NCBI GenBank assembly: GCA_010015675.1
Contig: ML976983.1
Location: forward strand, 304,015-368,014
Length of the DNA stretch: 64,000 nucleotides
Direction: 5' to 3'
Source of the DNA: Byssothecium circinans
Taxonomy: Eukaryota > Ascomycota > Dothideomycetes > Pleosporales > Massarinaceae
Below the pieces are notes generated by a model. The model ran no database searches and was not told where the DNA came from. It saw only the letters and a program-made list of their open reading frames with translations. Shown piece after piece: positions 35,018 to 46,451 of this stretch; the first letter of the stretch is position 1; each line of letters starts with the position of its first letter. The translations under genes were made by a program, and so were the position numbers.

Positions 35018-35839
35018 ATGGCGGCCAACTCTGATGGGGGTCATCGTTGGTAAGCCACATCATTTAGGTCTTCCTTACCATGCCCCGCTGACAAGCCAAG
35101 GAACCTCTACACCGAGCCCACAATTCTGGTCGAGGTCCGCGATAAGATTGGCCACATGGGCGCCTACCACGTACACAAGAGTGTGCTCACTGAACATTCG
35201 AAGTTCTTCCGCGATTGCTTCTCGAAAGACGATAAGGATGTAGCGACGAACAAGATATCAATTGAGGTTGCAGAATTATATCTGTTCCCATTCTTGGTGG
35301 ACTGGTTATATCGACACTATCTACCCAACATGGAGACTTGGAGCAGCGTTTACCTCCCTGCCGGCAAGACCATGTCGGAATATGAGTGGGAGATTGATCT
35401 GTATCTAATCGCACACGAACTACAAATTCGAAGTCTCAAGAGCATTGTTCTGAATCTCGCAGTGGATTGGTTTGCGAAATCGAAGACGTCTCCTTCCTAT
35501 TCGGCAATCATCGACGCCTTTAAACGCGTGCCGCCTGGATGCCCCTTCCTCCAATTTCTAGTGGACGCACATTGTCTTCACTGGATTCTCGGACACGATA
35601 ACGATAAAGAGGGATCACTCATACGCAAACTACCAGCCACTTTCATCAGCAAAATGATGGATAAATACCAGAAACTATCCAAGAAGAAAAGCGAAACGAT
35701 CACCCTGAATGCGGCCGATTATACTGAGGATGAATCCGAAGACGAGAGTGAGGATGATTACGACACCGACGAAACCGAAGGGCAGGAAGCCGAGCAGACC
35801 GACGAGCGGCCGCGGAAGAAGATCAAGACATCAACCTAA
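35018..35839 (+). CDS. BTB/POZ-domain protein with acidic C-terminus
   Basis: Two exons, join(35018..35049,35101..35839), give 256 residues. The 51-nt intron has GTAAGC and a GCTGAC branch; the acceptor CCAAG is required for phase. The N-terminal BTB fold spans about residues 12-85: ILVEVRDKIGHMGAYHVHKSVLTEHSKFFRDCFS, then LFPFLVDWLYRHYLP. A helical region typical of fungal BTB proteins follows, with DAFKRVPPGCPFLQFLVDAHCLHW. The end is strongly acidic (TEDESEDESEDDYDTDE) with a final basic RPRKKIK cluster, possibly a nuclear signal. BTB domains mediate dimerisation and often recruit Cul3 ubiquitin ligases; the partner here is unknown. Unlike the 56-64 kb paralogues it lacks a C-terminal CxxHxH motif. 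Confidence 0.82.
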
Positions 35840-37250
35840 GTCTTGTCGAGAGCATGGGGGTAATGCATCCGTCAAAGGCACTATGGGGGCCAGGACAGAA
35901 TCACTTTCTACTGTGGTTCAACTTCTGGGGCATGCGATCTAGTGCTGGCGAAAAGGGGAAAAGTTTTGGTTTGCTTCTATTCTCTCCATCAGTGCTTTGA
36001 GGGACATTTATGTCAAAGCAATTCGCTCACTACATATATCAGCCTCGGCATAGGCTAGGAATACCACATATCTACTGGGCATTGCCGGATTTGCAGGATA
36101 TTTCTTCATACCTTTCTACTAGGCCCTCAAAACCCCCATCTTCGCTCGAAATGTTGCCCATGTCATCCTCCTGCGTCGACTATCTCACATCTTCAGCCCT
36201 CACCCTACACACGGCAACCACCCATCTAATCTTCCACATCCACCCATACCCTTGAACCCCCTTCATCTGCGCTCCTAGTAACGACTATCGTCATAGTTAA
36301 GCGCCGCAGCCCTATTATGCCGTCCCGCCGGCCCAAACCACTCTGCATACCACACTGCACCACCAATTCCGCCCAGAATATCTACGGCTGTCCCTCCAGC
36401 CCCTCGGCCCACCAAAGCTTGTGAGTCCTGCTAGACCACACTCTCGTCTTGCAAAAAAAGTAGGACACGAGTAGCAAGCCTCGCTAATAGCCCCAGCTGT
36501 AGACAAATCTTTTCGAAATAATATTCCCCAAATTCCTCTGTAAGCCCCATCTAAATGAGCTACAGCGCCTAATACACTACGCAGACGAAGTACTCTCACA
36601 ATGTTAGAACTACGGCTAGGCACCTGCGCTATACCCTACTTTCTCTATGACGCGAGAGGCAGACTGTACAGAACGAAGTTTTACAAAAGTAGAATTAGCA
36701 GGCGTATTTTCAATGACAATGTCGATGGTAACGGGGTCTTCGAGAATTAATAAAGATAGGATGGCCGTCGACCGACCGAGACTATGTACCAAATAAGGCG
36801 ATTGAGAGCATGGGTGCAACGTTAGGGCGCATCGTGTGCATCTGCAAAGACATAGTCGAGTAGCTCGCAGCAATTCTTTCGAAGAAAATGTGTCGGTGGT
36901 TCGAGCAGATTCAGCGGCAGCGCTGGTTTTGGTATCAACTCAGGAAGCTTTTAGTGCCCTGCTACAGGGTGGCTGGACGAAGTTCGATCACGCCTGTGGT
37001 AGATCCCTCTATTTTCGTTGCATAATAACGTTATCTTTGCACAACTGGAGAGATAGGGAGCTGCCACTTAGGTATTATACCTTAAAGTTGTTCCGGCTTA
37101 GTGTTGATGTGATAGTATTTTGAGAAATCTACGCACATAGAGGCATGCACTGGCTATTATTTGGTAGCTTGATGGGGTCTAGCCAGCGGATGGGACAGGT
37201 ATGAATAGCACAAAAGGTTGGAATGCAGTTGATTAACAAGATTGTGGGTT
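35840..37250. other. Intergenic, no supported gene
   Basis: About 1.4 kb between the 3' ends of the BTB gene and FMT1. A 102-codon minus frame (36315-36623) has no recognisable domain. No repeats or RNA genes are apparent. The stretch could hold decayed sequence. Confidence 0.45.
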
Positions 37251-38434
37251 TTATTTTGGCGGTATTTGCTTCTTCCCATACCTGGGCTCTGGTTCATCCT
37301 TCTCCCAAACATAGACATGTTGTGGTCCAAAAAGCTTCCTAAATCTGTCGTACCCGCCGTTAGTCTTCGATCCTTCCGACGTACTCGTTTGTATCCTCAG
37401 GATACCTCCCTCGGCGGTCTTGGCCATAAGCCAACGTTTCGGTATAGCTTTATGATTACAGAAGGGGTGCTTGAGATCCGGGCACCAGATGCCCGGTGGC
37501 ACTCTGTCGGTGGTCTTTAGGGTGGAGGGCCAGCACTTATTCAGCACAAGGCGCTCACTGCTGGGCATTGCGCACCAGGGGAGGCCGCCGGCTCTCTTCA
37601 TGGTTTCGATCTCGTCCAGTGTGGTTTTAGAAAAGTCAACGAACCAAGAGCTTTTGTCCAATTTACCGGCGTGCTCCACTGGCCCTCCGGACTCGGCGTA
37701 CCATCCCACGTCTCTTACTGGAGGTACAAAGGCTCCGCTTTTGAGAACGTCTACAAGCATATCGCCTCCTACGTTGCCGAGACGGTTCGTCAACTCTGTG
37801 ATAGTTGGTGTATCGCTGTAATCAATACCCGGGCTGGGGGACTGGGCGAGGATTGTGCCGCTATCGATCTTTTCGGGGTGCAGCGTTTGGACGGTGACGC
37901 CGGCGAATGGGCGTTTCTTCAGTATGGTGTGGTGCAAGGGTGCCGCGCCCTTGAGGTCGGGGAGAAGTGAAGGGTGGACATTGAGGCCTTGGTATTTTGC
38001 GAGGTTTAGGATGCGCGGAGGGACGAAGAGGCCGAACGACACGGCGATGATGAGGTTGTATGAGATCGGGGGCGTCCAGCCGGTGAAGGTGTCGATTACG
38101 TGCGTGTCGAGCTGCAGCTCTTCTGTGACTTGCTTGATGGGAACTGCCAATGGATGTCAGAAGGGGACAGAGTGAAGAACAGTTCAATCGCACCTTCTTT
38201 GATCTTCAAGAGCTTGCGGCCTGTAGGTTTTCCAGGCCGGTGCACTACATCAATGGACTTTATGAGATCCGGCACATCTTGCTTTGCCTGGACTAGCTTG
38301 CGCAACGAGGCGATACTGAACTCGTCGGAGCCGCAGAACAGGATGCGCAATGGATCAGACGATCTGACAGTGCTATAGCGGCGGCAATTCGAGACGTAAA
38401 AGGAGCGGACGGGGACTGGAAGTCGCCAAATCAT
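37251..38434 (-). CDS. FMT1: Mitochondrial methionyl-tRNA formyltransferase
   Basis: Two exons, complement(join(37251..38143,38194..38434)), encode 377 residues. The 50-nt intron begins GTGCGA and ends TTGGCAG, a weak donor but exact phase. The first 25 residues (MIWRLPVPVRSFYVSNCRRYSTVRS) are Arg-rich without acids, a good mitochondrial presequence. The formyltransferase core has RILFCGSDEFSIASLRKL, VSFGLFVPP and the family signature HPSLLPDLKGAAPLHHTIL; the C-terminal tRNA-binding region is degenerate. The enzyme transfers a formyl group from 10-formyl-tetrahydrofolate to Met-tRNA for mitochondrial translation initiation. The gene diverges from CCZ1 over about 400 nt. Confidence 0.92.
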
Positions 38435-38840
38435 TCTTGCACTTGATCACAAAGGATGCAGATGTCGAAAACCATGGTTCAAAGCTTAAAGGTGCATGGC
38501 GATCTGGCTTGGCACGATCCAAGCGCGTGGGAACCAAGTGGAGCTTTCAATCTCAGGACCAGGCTTTCTCAGTATCTATGCCTGTGCCTCCTAGGTAGCC
38601 CACGGCGGCCTGCGAGATCGGGCTGGGCCCTTCTCAGTCTCTTCTGAAGACATCGTGCTGCGCGCAGGGGACAGAACGCCGCATTTGTCCCCCGCTCACA
38701 CCTCCGTGGGTCCTCCGCCAGTGACGCCATCGCCATCACCATCGCCATCGCATTCGCATTCGCATTCGCATTCGCACTTCTACATCTTCACCCGCCCTCC
38801 ACAACCGCACGCCCGGCACATCCCGCAGCTCAAAGCACGA
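38435..38840. promoter_or_regulatory. Divergent FMT1/CCZ1 promoter with a hexanucleotide microsatellite
   Basis: 406 nt between divergent ATG codons. It holds catcgc/catcac units turning into about four gcattc units, roughly 38727-38776, in the 5' leader of CCZ1. The frame is open through the repeat, so an upstream non-ATG start is conceivable, but ATG 38841 is the first in frame. Confidence 0.55.
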
Positions 38841-41340
38841 ATGTCTTCGACGGCCATCCCCAAAGTCATCCCTGCACAACTCTCTTTCCTCGCCATCTAC
38901 AACCCGTCACTAGGCACTTCGGAGTCGAACTTCCACAACCAGATTGTCTTTTACTACGCGAAAGCCGCCCGAGAGCGGTCCAAGATTCGCGGCAAAGATG
39001 CCCAGGCCGAGAAGGAGCTGCGGGAGCGGGAGAATGAGAAGCTGCGCCAGGTCGGGCTCGCCCAGGGCATGGTGGGCTTTGCGCGGGGCTTCTCCAATGG
39101 CGCCGCCGTGGATTCGGTGGAAACGGAGAAGTCGCGAATAGTTATACAGGAGCTCGAGCCGGGATGGTGGATTCTCGCCTCCATCGACCTGACGCAGCTG
39201 CCTGCCCATCACAGCTCGTCGGAGAGCAACACCTCCACAACCGAGCCAGCCATCGAGTACTCCTCCCGCGAGGTCAGTCCGCCCGCCCTCCTGCTCCAGC
39301 AGCTGGTTCGCGCCCACAATGTCTTCCTCCTCCATCACGGAGAGAGCCTCGCATACCTATACCAAAAACTTCCCAGGGACAGGTTTATGAACACGCTGGA
39401 CAGATATTGGTCACGCTTCGCTAGCACTTGGGATGTGCTCCTTCACGGAAGTCCTGCCGTGGACATTTACGGCGGCATGAAGCTGGCAGCTGGTGGCGAA
39501 CTGGGCATGGGCGTGGGCGAAGAAGAATGGGGAAGCGGGGAGCGCCTTGTGCTCGAGGACTACGTACACAAGACTGATGGTCTGGTAGACCTCATGGTGT
39601 CCAGATTTGGCGAACCTTCACCTCTACAAGACCCAGACAAGTCGGCAATCTCGCAAGAGCCAGCCGACACATCCAATTCGGAGCCTTGGGTCGGAAGTGG
39701 ACATTACCCTGGCCCTGCCGACGGGACTGTCTTCTCCGGCGTCGGCACCGTCAGTCGAAAATCGCTCCGTGATCTATCGCATTGGATAGAGTCTATCTAC
39801 TGCTATGGAGACCACGCTTACGGTGTGCGGGACAATCCTACGGCCAATCGAAGACGCCGAAGGCGCAAGAGCGTGAAGTCTGCTTCGCCATCCGCAGACG
39901 CTCTCCAGGCTCGAGTTCCTCACAAGCGGGAACAAAAATCTATCAATGGCGGGAGTAATCCTCCACGAATACCACCTCCCGTCGTCAAGAACATAGAAGC
40001 ATCCCTCAACAAGGCTTCTGCTGCGGTTGATGCATCGCGCAGTGGACACGCTGACACCGCTGAGCCACTGCTTGGGCCATTGGGCGATACTGAGACCTGG
40101 ATGAAGTACTTGACTCTCGGCTATGGTACGGCGTGGGGCGGCAAGAAGGGTGACGAAAATCAACTAGTGCAAGACAATGGCGCAGCAAAGGAATCACCAG
40201 AAGCGCCAATGCGGCATGTTGATCCGCTTCCAGAAATCGACCACACGGCTGAAAAGCGGAAGTCTCAAATACAGCTGGAAAACTCGGGATATTTTGTCAT
40301 TGGGCTGAAGGGTGACCTGGAAGAAAACTATGCAGATGACGAGAATGAAGAGGGCGACTGGAACAATCGCACTGTTCTCCGGACCATACACGTTGAGCTT
40401 AATCCTCAAGCTCAAACACTCCCAAGCACACCAGGTCTATACGACGATAAACCTGCTTCTTTCGAAAACAACGCTAGCTTATCATCGGCTGGACAACAGA
40501 GTCAACACAAGCTGACTAGATTACAGCCTGTTGTATATGTGGTAAGTCTTACCAACAGAAGCGCTGAAGCTATGCTCACTCCTCCAGCATCGCCCCTTCA
40601 TATACACATTCCTCTTCAAGCATGGCACCGGAGCGCTCAGCATAGCCAGCTTCTATCGTGACCTACACGTCTATTTCTCACCCTTACACCGCCCGCTCAG
40701 CAGCAGTACCTCCCCCTTCCAAGTTGCCGCGCGCCTATCAGCAGCATTCCATCCCTACACAACGACCTCATCAACCGACGGCGCAGAAGCCAACATACAG
40801 CCTATATTCGATCTGGTCTATGACCCACGCACACTCACCGTTCATTCCAGTCTCCCCAATATTGCCGAACCCGGCACCCTCATAGCAGAAGGTCTCAGCA
40901 GCACCGCCCTCTCCACATCTGGCTGGAGCCGCCTTGAAGCCCTAAACGTACACTCCCAAATCATCGCCACAATAAGCAGTACGCGCCGCAACCTATCCGA
41001 AATCGAACGAACATGCAAGACCTCGCGCGGCTGGTGGGTCGTCTGGATGCGCCTCCCGCCTTCACAAGTCGAGCCCAACAAAGACCAGGACCCGGAAGTA
41101 GAAACCGAGGATTTCGATACCGATCAACTGCGTGAAGCTTTTCTCGTGAGGAGAGCGAGAGATGGGACGGTATCTGCGACGAAGGGTTCTGGGAGTAGGT
41201 TTGGCAGTGCGATGTGGGTGCCTTCGAGAGATCGGAAGACGGGCGGTGCGGCGGCGGGGTGGGGACCGAAAGGTTTGGCTGAGGGGATTGGGATTGATGC
41301 TAGGAGGTATGTTGAAGGACTTTTGAGTTTGAATAGATGA
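38841..41340 (+). CDS. CCZ1: Vacuolar fusion protein Ccz1 (Mon1-Ccz1 GEF subunit)
   Basis: Two exons, join(38841..40541,40588..41340), encode 817 residues. The 46-nt intron has a GTAAGT donor and CTCCAG acceptor. The N-terminal longin-type domain starts IPAQLSFLAIYNPSLGTSESNFHNQIVFYYAK, the family signature. It continues with VIQELEPGWWILASIDLTQLP and LVRAHNVFLLHHGE. A long, polar insert-rich middle (about 250-530) follows. The C-terminal longin region after the intron has FIYTFLFKHGTGALSIASFYRDLHVYFSPL. Ccz1 with Mon1 is the guanine nucleotide exchange factor for Rab7/Ypt7 and drives endosome and autophagosome fusion with the vacuole. The intron falls just before the second longin region. 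No lesion is seen. Confidence 0.93.
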
Positions 41341-41448
41341 TCGGAGTATGACACCATTTGCTCTGGGACCATAGCAACGAGAATAAAATATTGTAATACT
41401 TCATCACAAGGCTTGCATCTCTTGTTCGATTCACGCTCTGTTATTTGA

Positions 41449-41466
41449 ACTACCACCGGTGGTAGT
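41449..41466. repeat. 18-bp perfect palindrome actaccaccggtggtagt
   Basis: The sequence reads the same on both strands over 18 bp. Its inner 16 bp recur exactly at 42084-42099, on the other side of the tRNA-Cys gene. It lies about 110 nt after the CCZ1 stop codon. The half-sites (ccaccgg/ccggtgg) could bind a dimeric protein or be element ends. Confidence 0.85.
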
Positions 41467-41827
41467 AAACGCACGCTAGTCCCCAGTCAAGAGAATAATT
41501 ATATGATAACCGCTCCCCTATTGAATGTATGCCGCAATTTATTTCAATAAAGATACAAGGACTGCCTTACATATGTACAGCGCTTTTGCAATGTAACCTG
41601 TAGGCTTGTTTTAAGCCGAACGTGGAAGTGTTGGAGAGCCGGACCATTCAGCATTCCACCTCATGCATCATTCGGCTAGTTTAGTGAGAGCTAGCTTTGC
41701 GTAAGCTCGCCCCAAGGAATTGTGACTCCTCGGGTAAATTCAAGAACGTGTTCTTTCTCTACACTAACTAAATACGTATATATATTATCACAAGCCGCAA
41801 ATTTGCATGAAGTTACAACTTCATCAT

Positions 41828-41913
41828 GGGTCGATAGCTCAGTGGTAGAGCGTAGGACTGCAGTTTCCGTTTCTGGATTCCCGAGGTCACCGGTTCGATC
41901 CCGGTTCGGCCCT
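41828..41913 (+). tRNA. tRNA-Cys (GCA) with a 14-nt intron
   Basis: The acceptor stem GGGTCGA (41828-41834) pairs with TCGGCCC (41906-41912), with T as discriminator at 41913. The D-arm is GCTCAGTGGTAGAGC. The anticodon loop CTGCAG carries GCA at 41860-41862. A 14-nt intron (about 41864-41877) follows position 37. The T-arm is ACCGG-TTCGATC-CCGGT. A T-rich tract (ttcttttttgtt) downstream is a suitable Pol III terminator. Exact intron ends are approximate. Confidence 0.93.
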
Positions 41914-42083
41914 GAGAGTTGTTCTTTTTTGTTGTCCTTTTGCAGTTTTTGGCGCATGATATTTTTTGTGAGGTCCCATGTTGTGTGCCTCAGTAACTCC
42001 TTCGTTTGACAGTCATAGCGGGGGAAATTGTACCGAAAGAGGCTTCAAAAACCGCCTTCATGTGAATCATCTTTTTGCAGCTC

Positions 42084-42099
42084 CTACCACCGGTGGTAG
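42084..42099. repeat. Second copy of the 16-bp palindrome ctaccaccggtggtag
   Basis: Identical to the core of the palindrome at 41449-41466. The flanking bases differ, so only the palindrome itself is shared. It lies about 170 nt downstream of the tRNA-Cys gene. Confidence 0.85.
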
Positions 42100-42840
42100 A
42101 CACATGAAGGCCAAAACCTATCTAAGCGCCAGATGCAAGTCAACATGCTAAAAACGGCAGGTGTTTCAAACACTCTCTTGGCGATCTTTTTGGTTGTCTT
42201 TCAGGGGTACCTGCGCCCCACTAGCTCTCCCTGGCACTGACGGGCGCTCAACACCCTTCGTCGCCAAGCCTGCGCGCCTCGAGGATTACTGCGGCTCAAT
42301 GCATGCCACATTGAATTGGCCCCGCGCCGCCCGGCGCCGTCCCAATCCAATAATCCATATATTCTCTTCGAATACTTTTCAATTGTCGTTATGCTTTCTC
42401 CTTGTTTGACGAGCGTGTGACGATATCCCCCGTTTGCATTAATTGATCTAGAGAACGGACACCGGACTTTTGAGCTTCACCCTGACGTCGGAGGCACGTC
42501 TTGGATGCTCTTGGGTATATTACCCTTACTGTCGATCTTTGCAAGTTCCCCAGGTTCAACTTCCGCCGTCTTTGGCCTCTCTGCTTCTCTGCTTTGTTCT
42601 TTCTGCTTTGTTTCTACTACCCGAATCTTGTTCGCTTTACCGAGTAGAAGGCTCCCGGGAATCACGAATTTCTCCAAGAAAACGCGCAGCGACCGGGTCG
42701 TCTTGATTGATTTGTACCTGGCCTGTTCTCAGAGTACTGTCACCTTGTATAACTACGACCGTGTAGTCAATACGAAAGACCGGAACTTCTTGTAGTACGG
42801 ACGTAATCTTTTAGGAAGTTTAGGAACGACTTCGAACACG

Positions 42841-44587
42841 ATGTATATCCCAATTGGAAACCTAGCTATAGGCTACGCCCTCCTCTCCACAGCTTCAGCT
42901 TTCTACCCTTACGAACGAACCTCATCCCATCCCACCACGTCCTCGTCCTCGTCAAGCTCACGTCGAAACGTACACCCTCTCTCAAACCTTCATCCTCAAC
43001 CACGATCCGCATCCCTCCGATCCATCACCATCCCGCTCCACCTCCACCGCGGTTCCCTCAGCACCCGCGACAATAAATACGACATGATCAATGGCAACGA
43101 CCCGAAGCAGAAGAACAGTGTGGCTGTTGACCAGAACAAGGGTGATATATCGTACATGGCTGCGGTGACGATTGGGGATAGCAAGGAAGAGTATAAATTG
43201 CTGCTCGATTCGGCGGCGAGCAATACATGGGTGATGAGCGAGGACTGCTCGACCGAGGCGTGTGGGAAGCACAACCTGTTTGGGAAGAGTGATTCTAAGA
43301 CAATCAAGGTAGACTCCTCCTTCCTCCCCATACATAGTGTCACTTTACGCACCAATTCATACTCTGGAGCGAGTGCTGACATGAAAATAAAAGACCGATC
43401 CCAAAACCTTCTCCATAACCTACGGCACCGGATTCGTGTCCGGCACCACAGCGACCGATACGATCCACATAGGGACCTCGCTCTCCACCTCCCTCACCTT
43501 CGGCATCGCGACCAATGTCTCCTCTGATTTCCTCCAATATCCCATGGACGGCATAATGGGCCTGTCACGCGGTACATCTACGTCCGGCAACGGCACCCCT
43601 CTAATCGTCGAAGCGCTCGCAAACGCCAAGCTCATTTCCTCCAAACTATACGGCCTGCATCTCGGGCGCGCAAAAGACGGGAAGAACGACGGCGAGTTGA
43701 ATCTCGGAGAAGTGAACAAAGAGCGCTTCTCTGGCGACCTGAACTGGATCGACTCCGTGAAGAGCGACCGCGGGTTCTGGGAAGTGCCTGTTGCTGATAT
43801 TGGCTTCGGGGGTAAAACTATCGGACTGAAGGCTGGAGACAAGACGGGCATCATCGACACGGGGACTTCGTTCTTCTACATGCCGCCCACCGAAGCCAGC
43901 GCTCTCCACAAACTCATTGAAGGCTCATCCCAAGACGGCGAAAACTTCCAAGTGCCCTGCAGCACTACATCCCCCATCACGCTGAAGTTCGGCTCGGTGA
44001 CGTACAACATGTCAGCAACCGACTGGGTCGGAGACAAGAACGAAGACAGCGGGTTATGCAATAGTAAGATTATTGGAAGGAAGACGTTCCAGGAGAACCA
44101 GTGGCTGGTAGGCGATGCGTTTTTGAAGAATGTGTATACTGCCTTTGATTACGAAAAGGGGAGGGTGGGCTTCGGGGTCAAGAGTGGGAATGCTACACAA
44201 CAGAGTGCGACGAGTTCGTCTTCTGCCAGCCCGTCGGCACCGTCCGGTTCTTCAGGTACGTCGACTTTGATCCTAGTAACAGACTCCTCGTCTACTCCGT
44301 TCCCCGTAACGACGCGTACCACGAGTTCGAGTGCGTCTGCAGCTGCATTGCCCACCGTTATATACTCCCCCTCTCCCTTCTTACCTTCCTCTGCTTCCGC
44401 GCCATTGACTAACCCTTCATCCCCTCCAGGTCCAGGCTCGGGTTCCACGACCGGCAACTCGCCAGCTGCAACTTCAGGCACGGGTTCTTCTGGACCCACG
44501 CCTGCGGGCTCGGGAGCGGTTGCAGCTGTTCCCGCATCTGCGTTTGCGCTCTCTGTGGCTTTCGGCTTTTTTGCTGTCTTTGTTTAG
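42841..44587 (+). CDS. GPI-anchored-type aspartic protease
   Basis: Two exons, join(42841..43308,43394..44587), encode 553 residues. The 85-nt intron has a GTGCTGAC branch. A signal peptide (about 1-20) and a Ser-rich, basic propeptide-like region precede the pepsin fold. The first catalytic motif reads DSAAS (Asp123), where typical pepsins have DTGSS. The second is canonical DTGTS (Asp311). FSITYGTGFVSGTTATDTI and GIMGLSRG are further family marks. The C-terminal about 120 residues are Ser/Thr/Pro/Gly-rich and end in a hydrophobic stretch (VPASAFALSVAFGFFAVFV) after small residues, the signature of a GPI-anchor signal. Yapsin-like enzymes sit at the cell surface and process wall or secreted proteins. 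The start ATG begins the hydrophobic leader directly. Confidence 0.88.
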
Positions 44588-46451
44588 CGTCACGTCATTG
44601 CATGCATGGATGGAGTGTGTTAATCATGGTTTGGAATGGAAACGAGATGGGGTAAGAGCATGGTAAGGGCATAGTGAGAACCATAGCGACGGCGTTAGGG
44701 ACTGATTTTTCCTTTCATTTTCCATCGAGATCTCGCCGATAGAGGAGGTATGAGACGGGAATCGAGCTTTGGCTCGCTTGGGGGTATATATAATGTCTTT
44801 GTGTCTTCCGCAATCGGGTTGGAAGCATAATTAGAGTTCGAGTCGAGTTGAGTCGAGTTTGAGCCCTTAATAAATGAAATGTGAAAGACTCAATTGTATA
44901 ATGCAATCACAACTTAGCATCTCCTCGCGCCATGCCATTCCATTCCATTCCACTATCTAAGAACAATAACATCTTCCCCCAAGTTCCAACTTCCCAAAAC
45001 CCTTCACCACCTCTAACCTTTCACTGCTCTTCCCTCTTTCTCAATACCACCGACTCACTCACACCACCCACTCACTCCATCCTTCCAAGCTTTCCACCCC
45101 CCCCCCCCCCCCCCCCCTTGTTTACCCACCCACCCACGCGATTAGAACAATTCGCCGCATACCAAAACACTTCAGCTCATATTTGCCTACACCCAACGAA
45201 GCCCTTTTAACCTCTTCCTACTCCTACGTAGAAGACCAGGCCTAGCTTTACAAGTTTATATTTTGTGAAAGTTAAGGGAGAGTAAGTAACGTGTTAGTTA
45301 TTGTAGGTAGTCTTTGGCGAGAGACTATTATGTGTGCGGGGAATTCTTTCAACCGCGTGCCACCTCTACCCCTCCCTATAAATCAACACCCAGCCCTCCA
45401 CGCCCACCTCAAGTCATAAAAAACCCGCACGGATGGGATCCCCGATCGATACAGCACATTTATACGAATCCGGGATTCGCGTATGCAGGGTCGTCGTGGG
45501 GCGGGGAACAGCGGCAAGCACGCGCGTCGCACGGGACGCAGTAAGCTGCAGCCAGCAGTGCAGCGTAAGCAGCGCTGCAAGCAGGAGTTGGATGGATGGA
45601 GCAGCTGGAGCCAGCAGGATTCATCAGAAGCAGGGAACAAAAATTACAAATTTGGGGCTTGGCTCAGTATGCGAGCTCGCGTCGTACCTCACGTTGATGG
45701 ATTGGTTGGGAGAAAAGATGCTGTGGGTGCGAAGGGTGGTCGAGTTTAGAGCCCTTGGACATCGAATAGAGATGGGGAAGGGAATGAGATGGTCATGCAA
45801 ATAGCCTGCTTCTGAATATGAGGCCATGGAATTATGACGAGCACTTGCATGCGTCAATATCGGAGATAGTGATGGCAGCGTCACTTAAATGTGTGCACAG
45901 GTAGGTTGTAAAGTTCCATTGACGCCAACGAGGGGTAGCAGGCAAGTAGCTAGGTACGAGGATAAAAGAGTATTACACCGAGCCTAGATGTGCTGAACCA
46001 CCAGACCAAGCGATCAAGTGCCATTCAGCAGCCGTCGAGAGAAAGTGAGAAACAAGATAAGAGAGAATGAACAGCCAAACATGTAGAGGTCCGCTCACAT
46101 ATGAGGAAGATATCCAGACGGGGCCATGAGAGGAAGTGTGAGTTAATAAGAAGAGCAGGCAAGCACACTACAAGTCCTACCATTATTGAAGAATCCGTTA
46201 TGTGTTTCAATCTTTGGTCCCGCCCGAAGAAAAACCCCTCTCATGAACTGCCCCAAGATGATGTGCTCAAAAATCCAGCGCAGAAACGCCTTGCAGGTGC
46301 CGTGGGAAAGGCTCAGACTCGCCTGGAGTAGGTCGGTTTGCCCTCAACCAAACCTGCTTCACGTGTGCCTTCGATAACACCGCCATGAACACGACCGCCG
46401 CTGTTCTTGAGGTTGGATGCGGCGGTCACCGGTTCAGCAACACACCCACTC
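44588..46451. other. 1.9 kb intergenic region with a 21-base C run
   Basis: Lies between the 3' ends of the aspartic protease and RHO1 genes. No supported gene. It contains the poly-C tract at 45097-45117, CT-rich sequence before it, and a GC-rich agcag-rich stretch at 45540-45620 without a clear unit. Confidence 0.5.
45097..45117. repeat. Homopolymer run of 21 C
   Basis: Twenty-one consecutive C residues, the longest homopolymer in the window, in intergenic CT-rich DNA. Its length may be unreliable in the assembly. Such a tract can adopt i-motif structure, or G-quadruplex on the other strand. Confidence 0.9.

Larger units (their letters stand above)
41341..42840. other. Intergenic region with tRNA-Cys and two palindromes
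   Basis: About 1.5 kb between CCZ1 and the aspartic protease gene. Besides the tRNA and the palindromes it carries no supported gene. The last 300 nt are CT-rich (42540-42620), as expected for a promoter. Confidence 0.55.

Noticed and set aside
36315..36623. 102-codon minus frame in the FMT1 flank
   Set aside because: No recognisable domain or neighbour support.
41691..41957. Minus-strand open frame with GPNRDRTGDL
   Set aside because: It is the antisense translation of the tRNA-Cys gene, a well-known annotation artefact.
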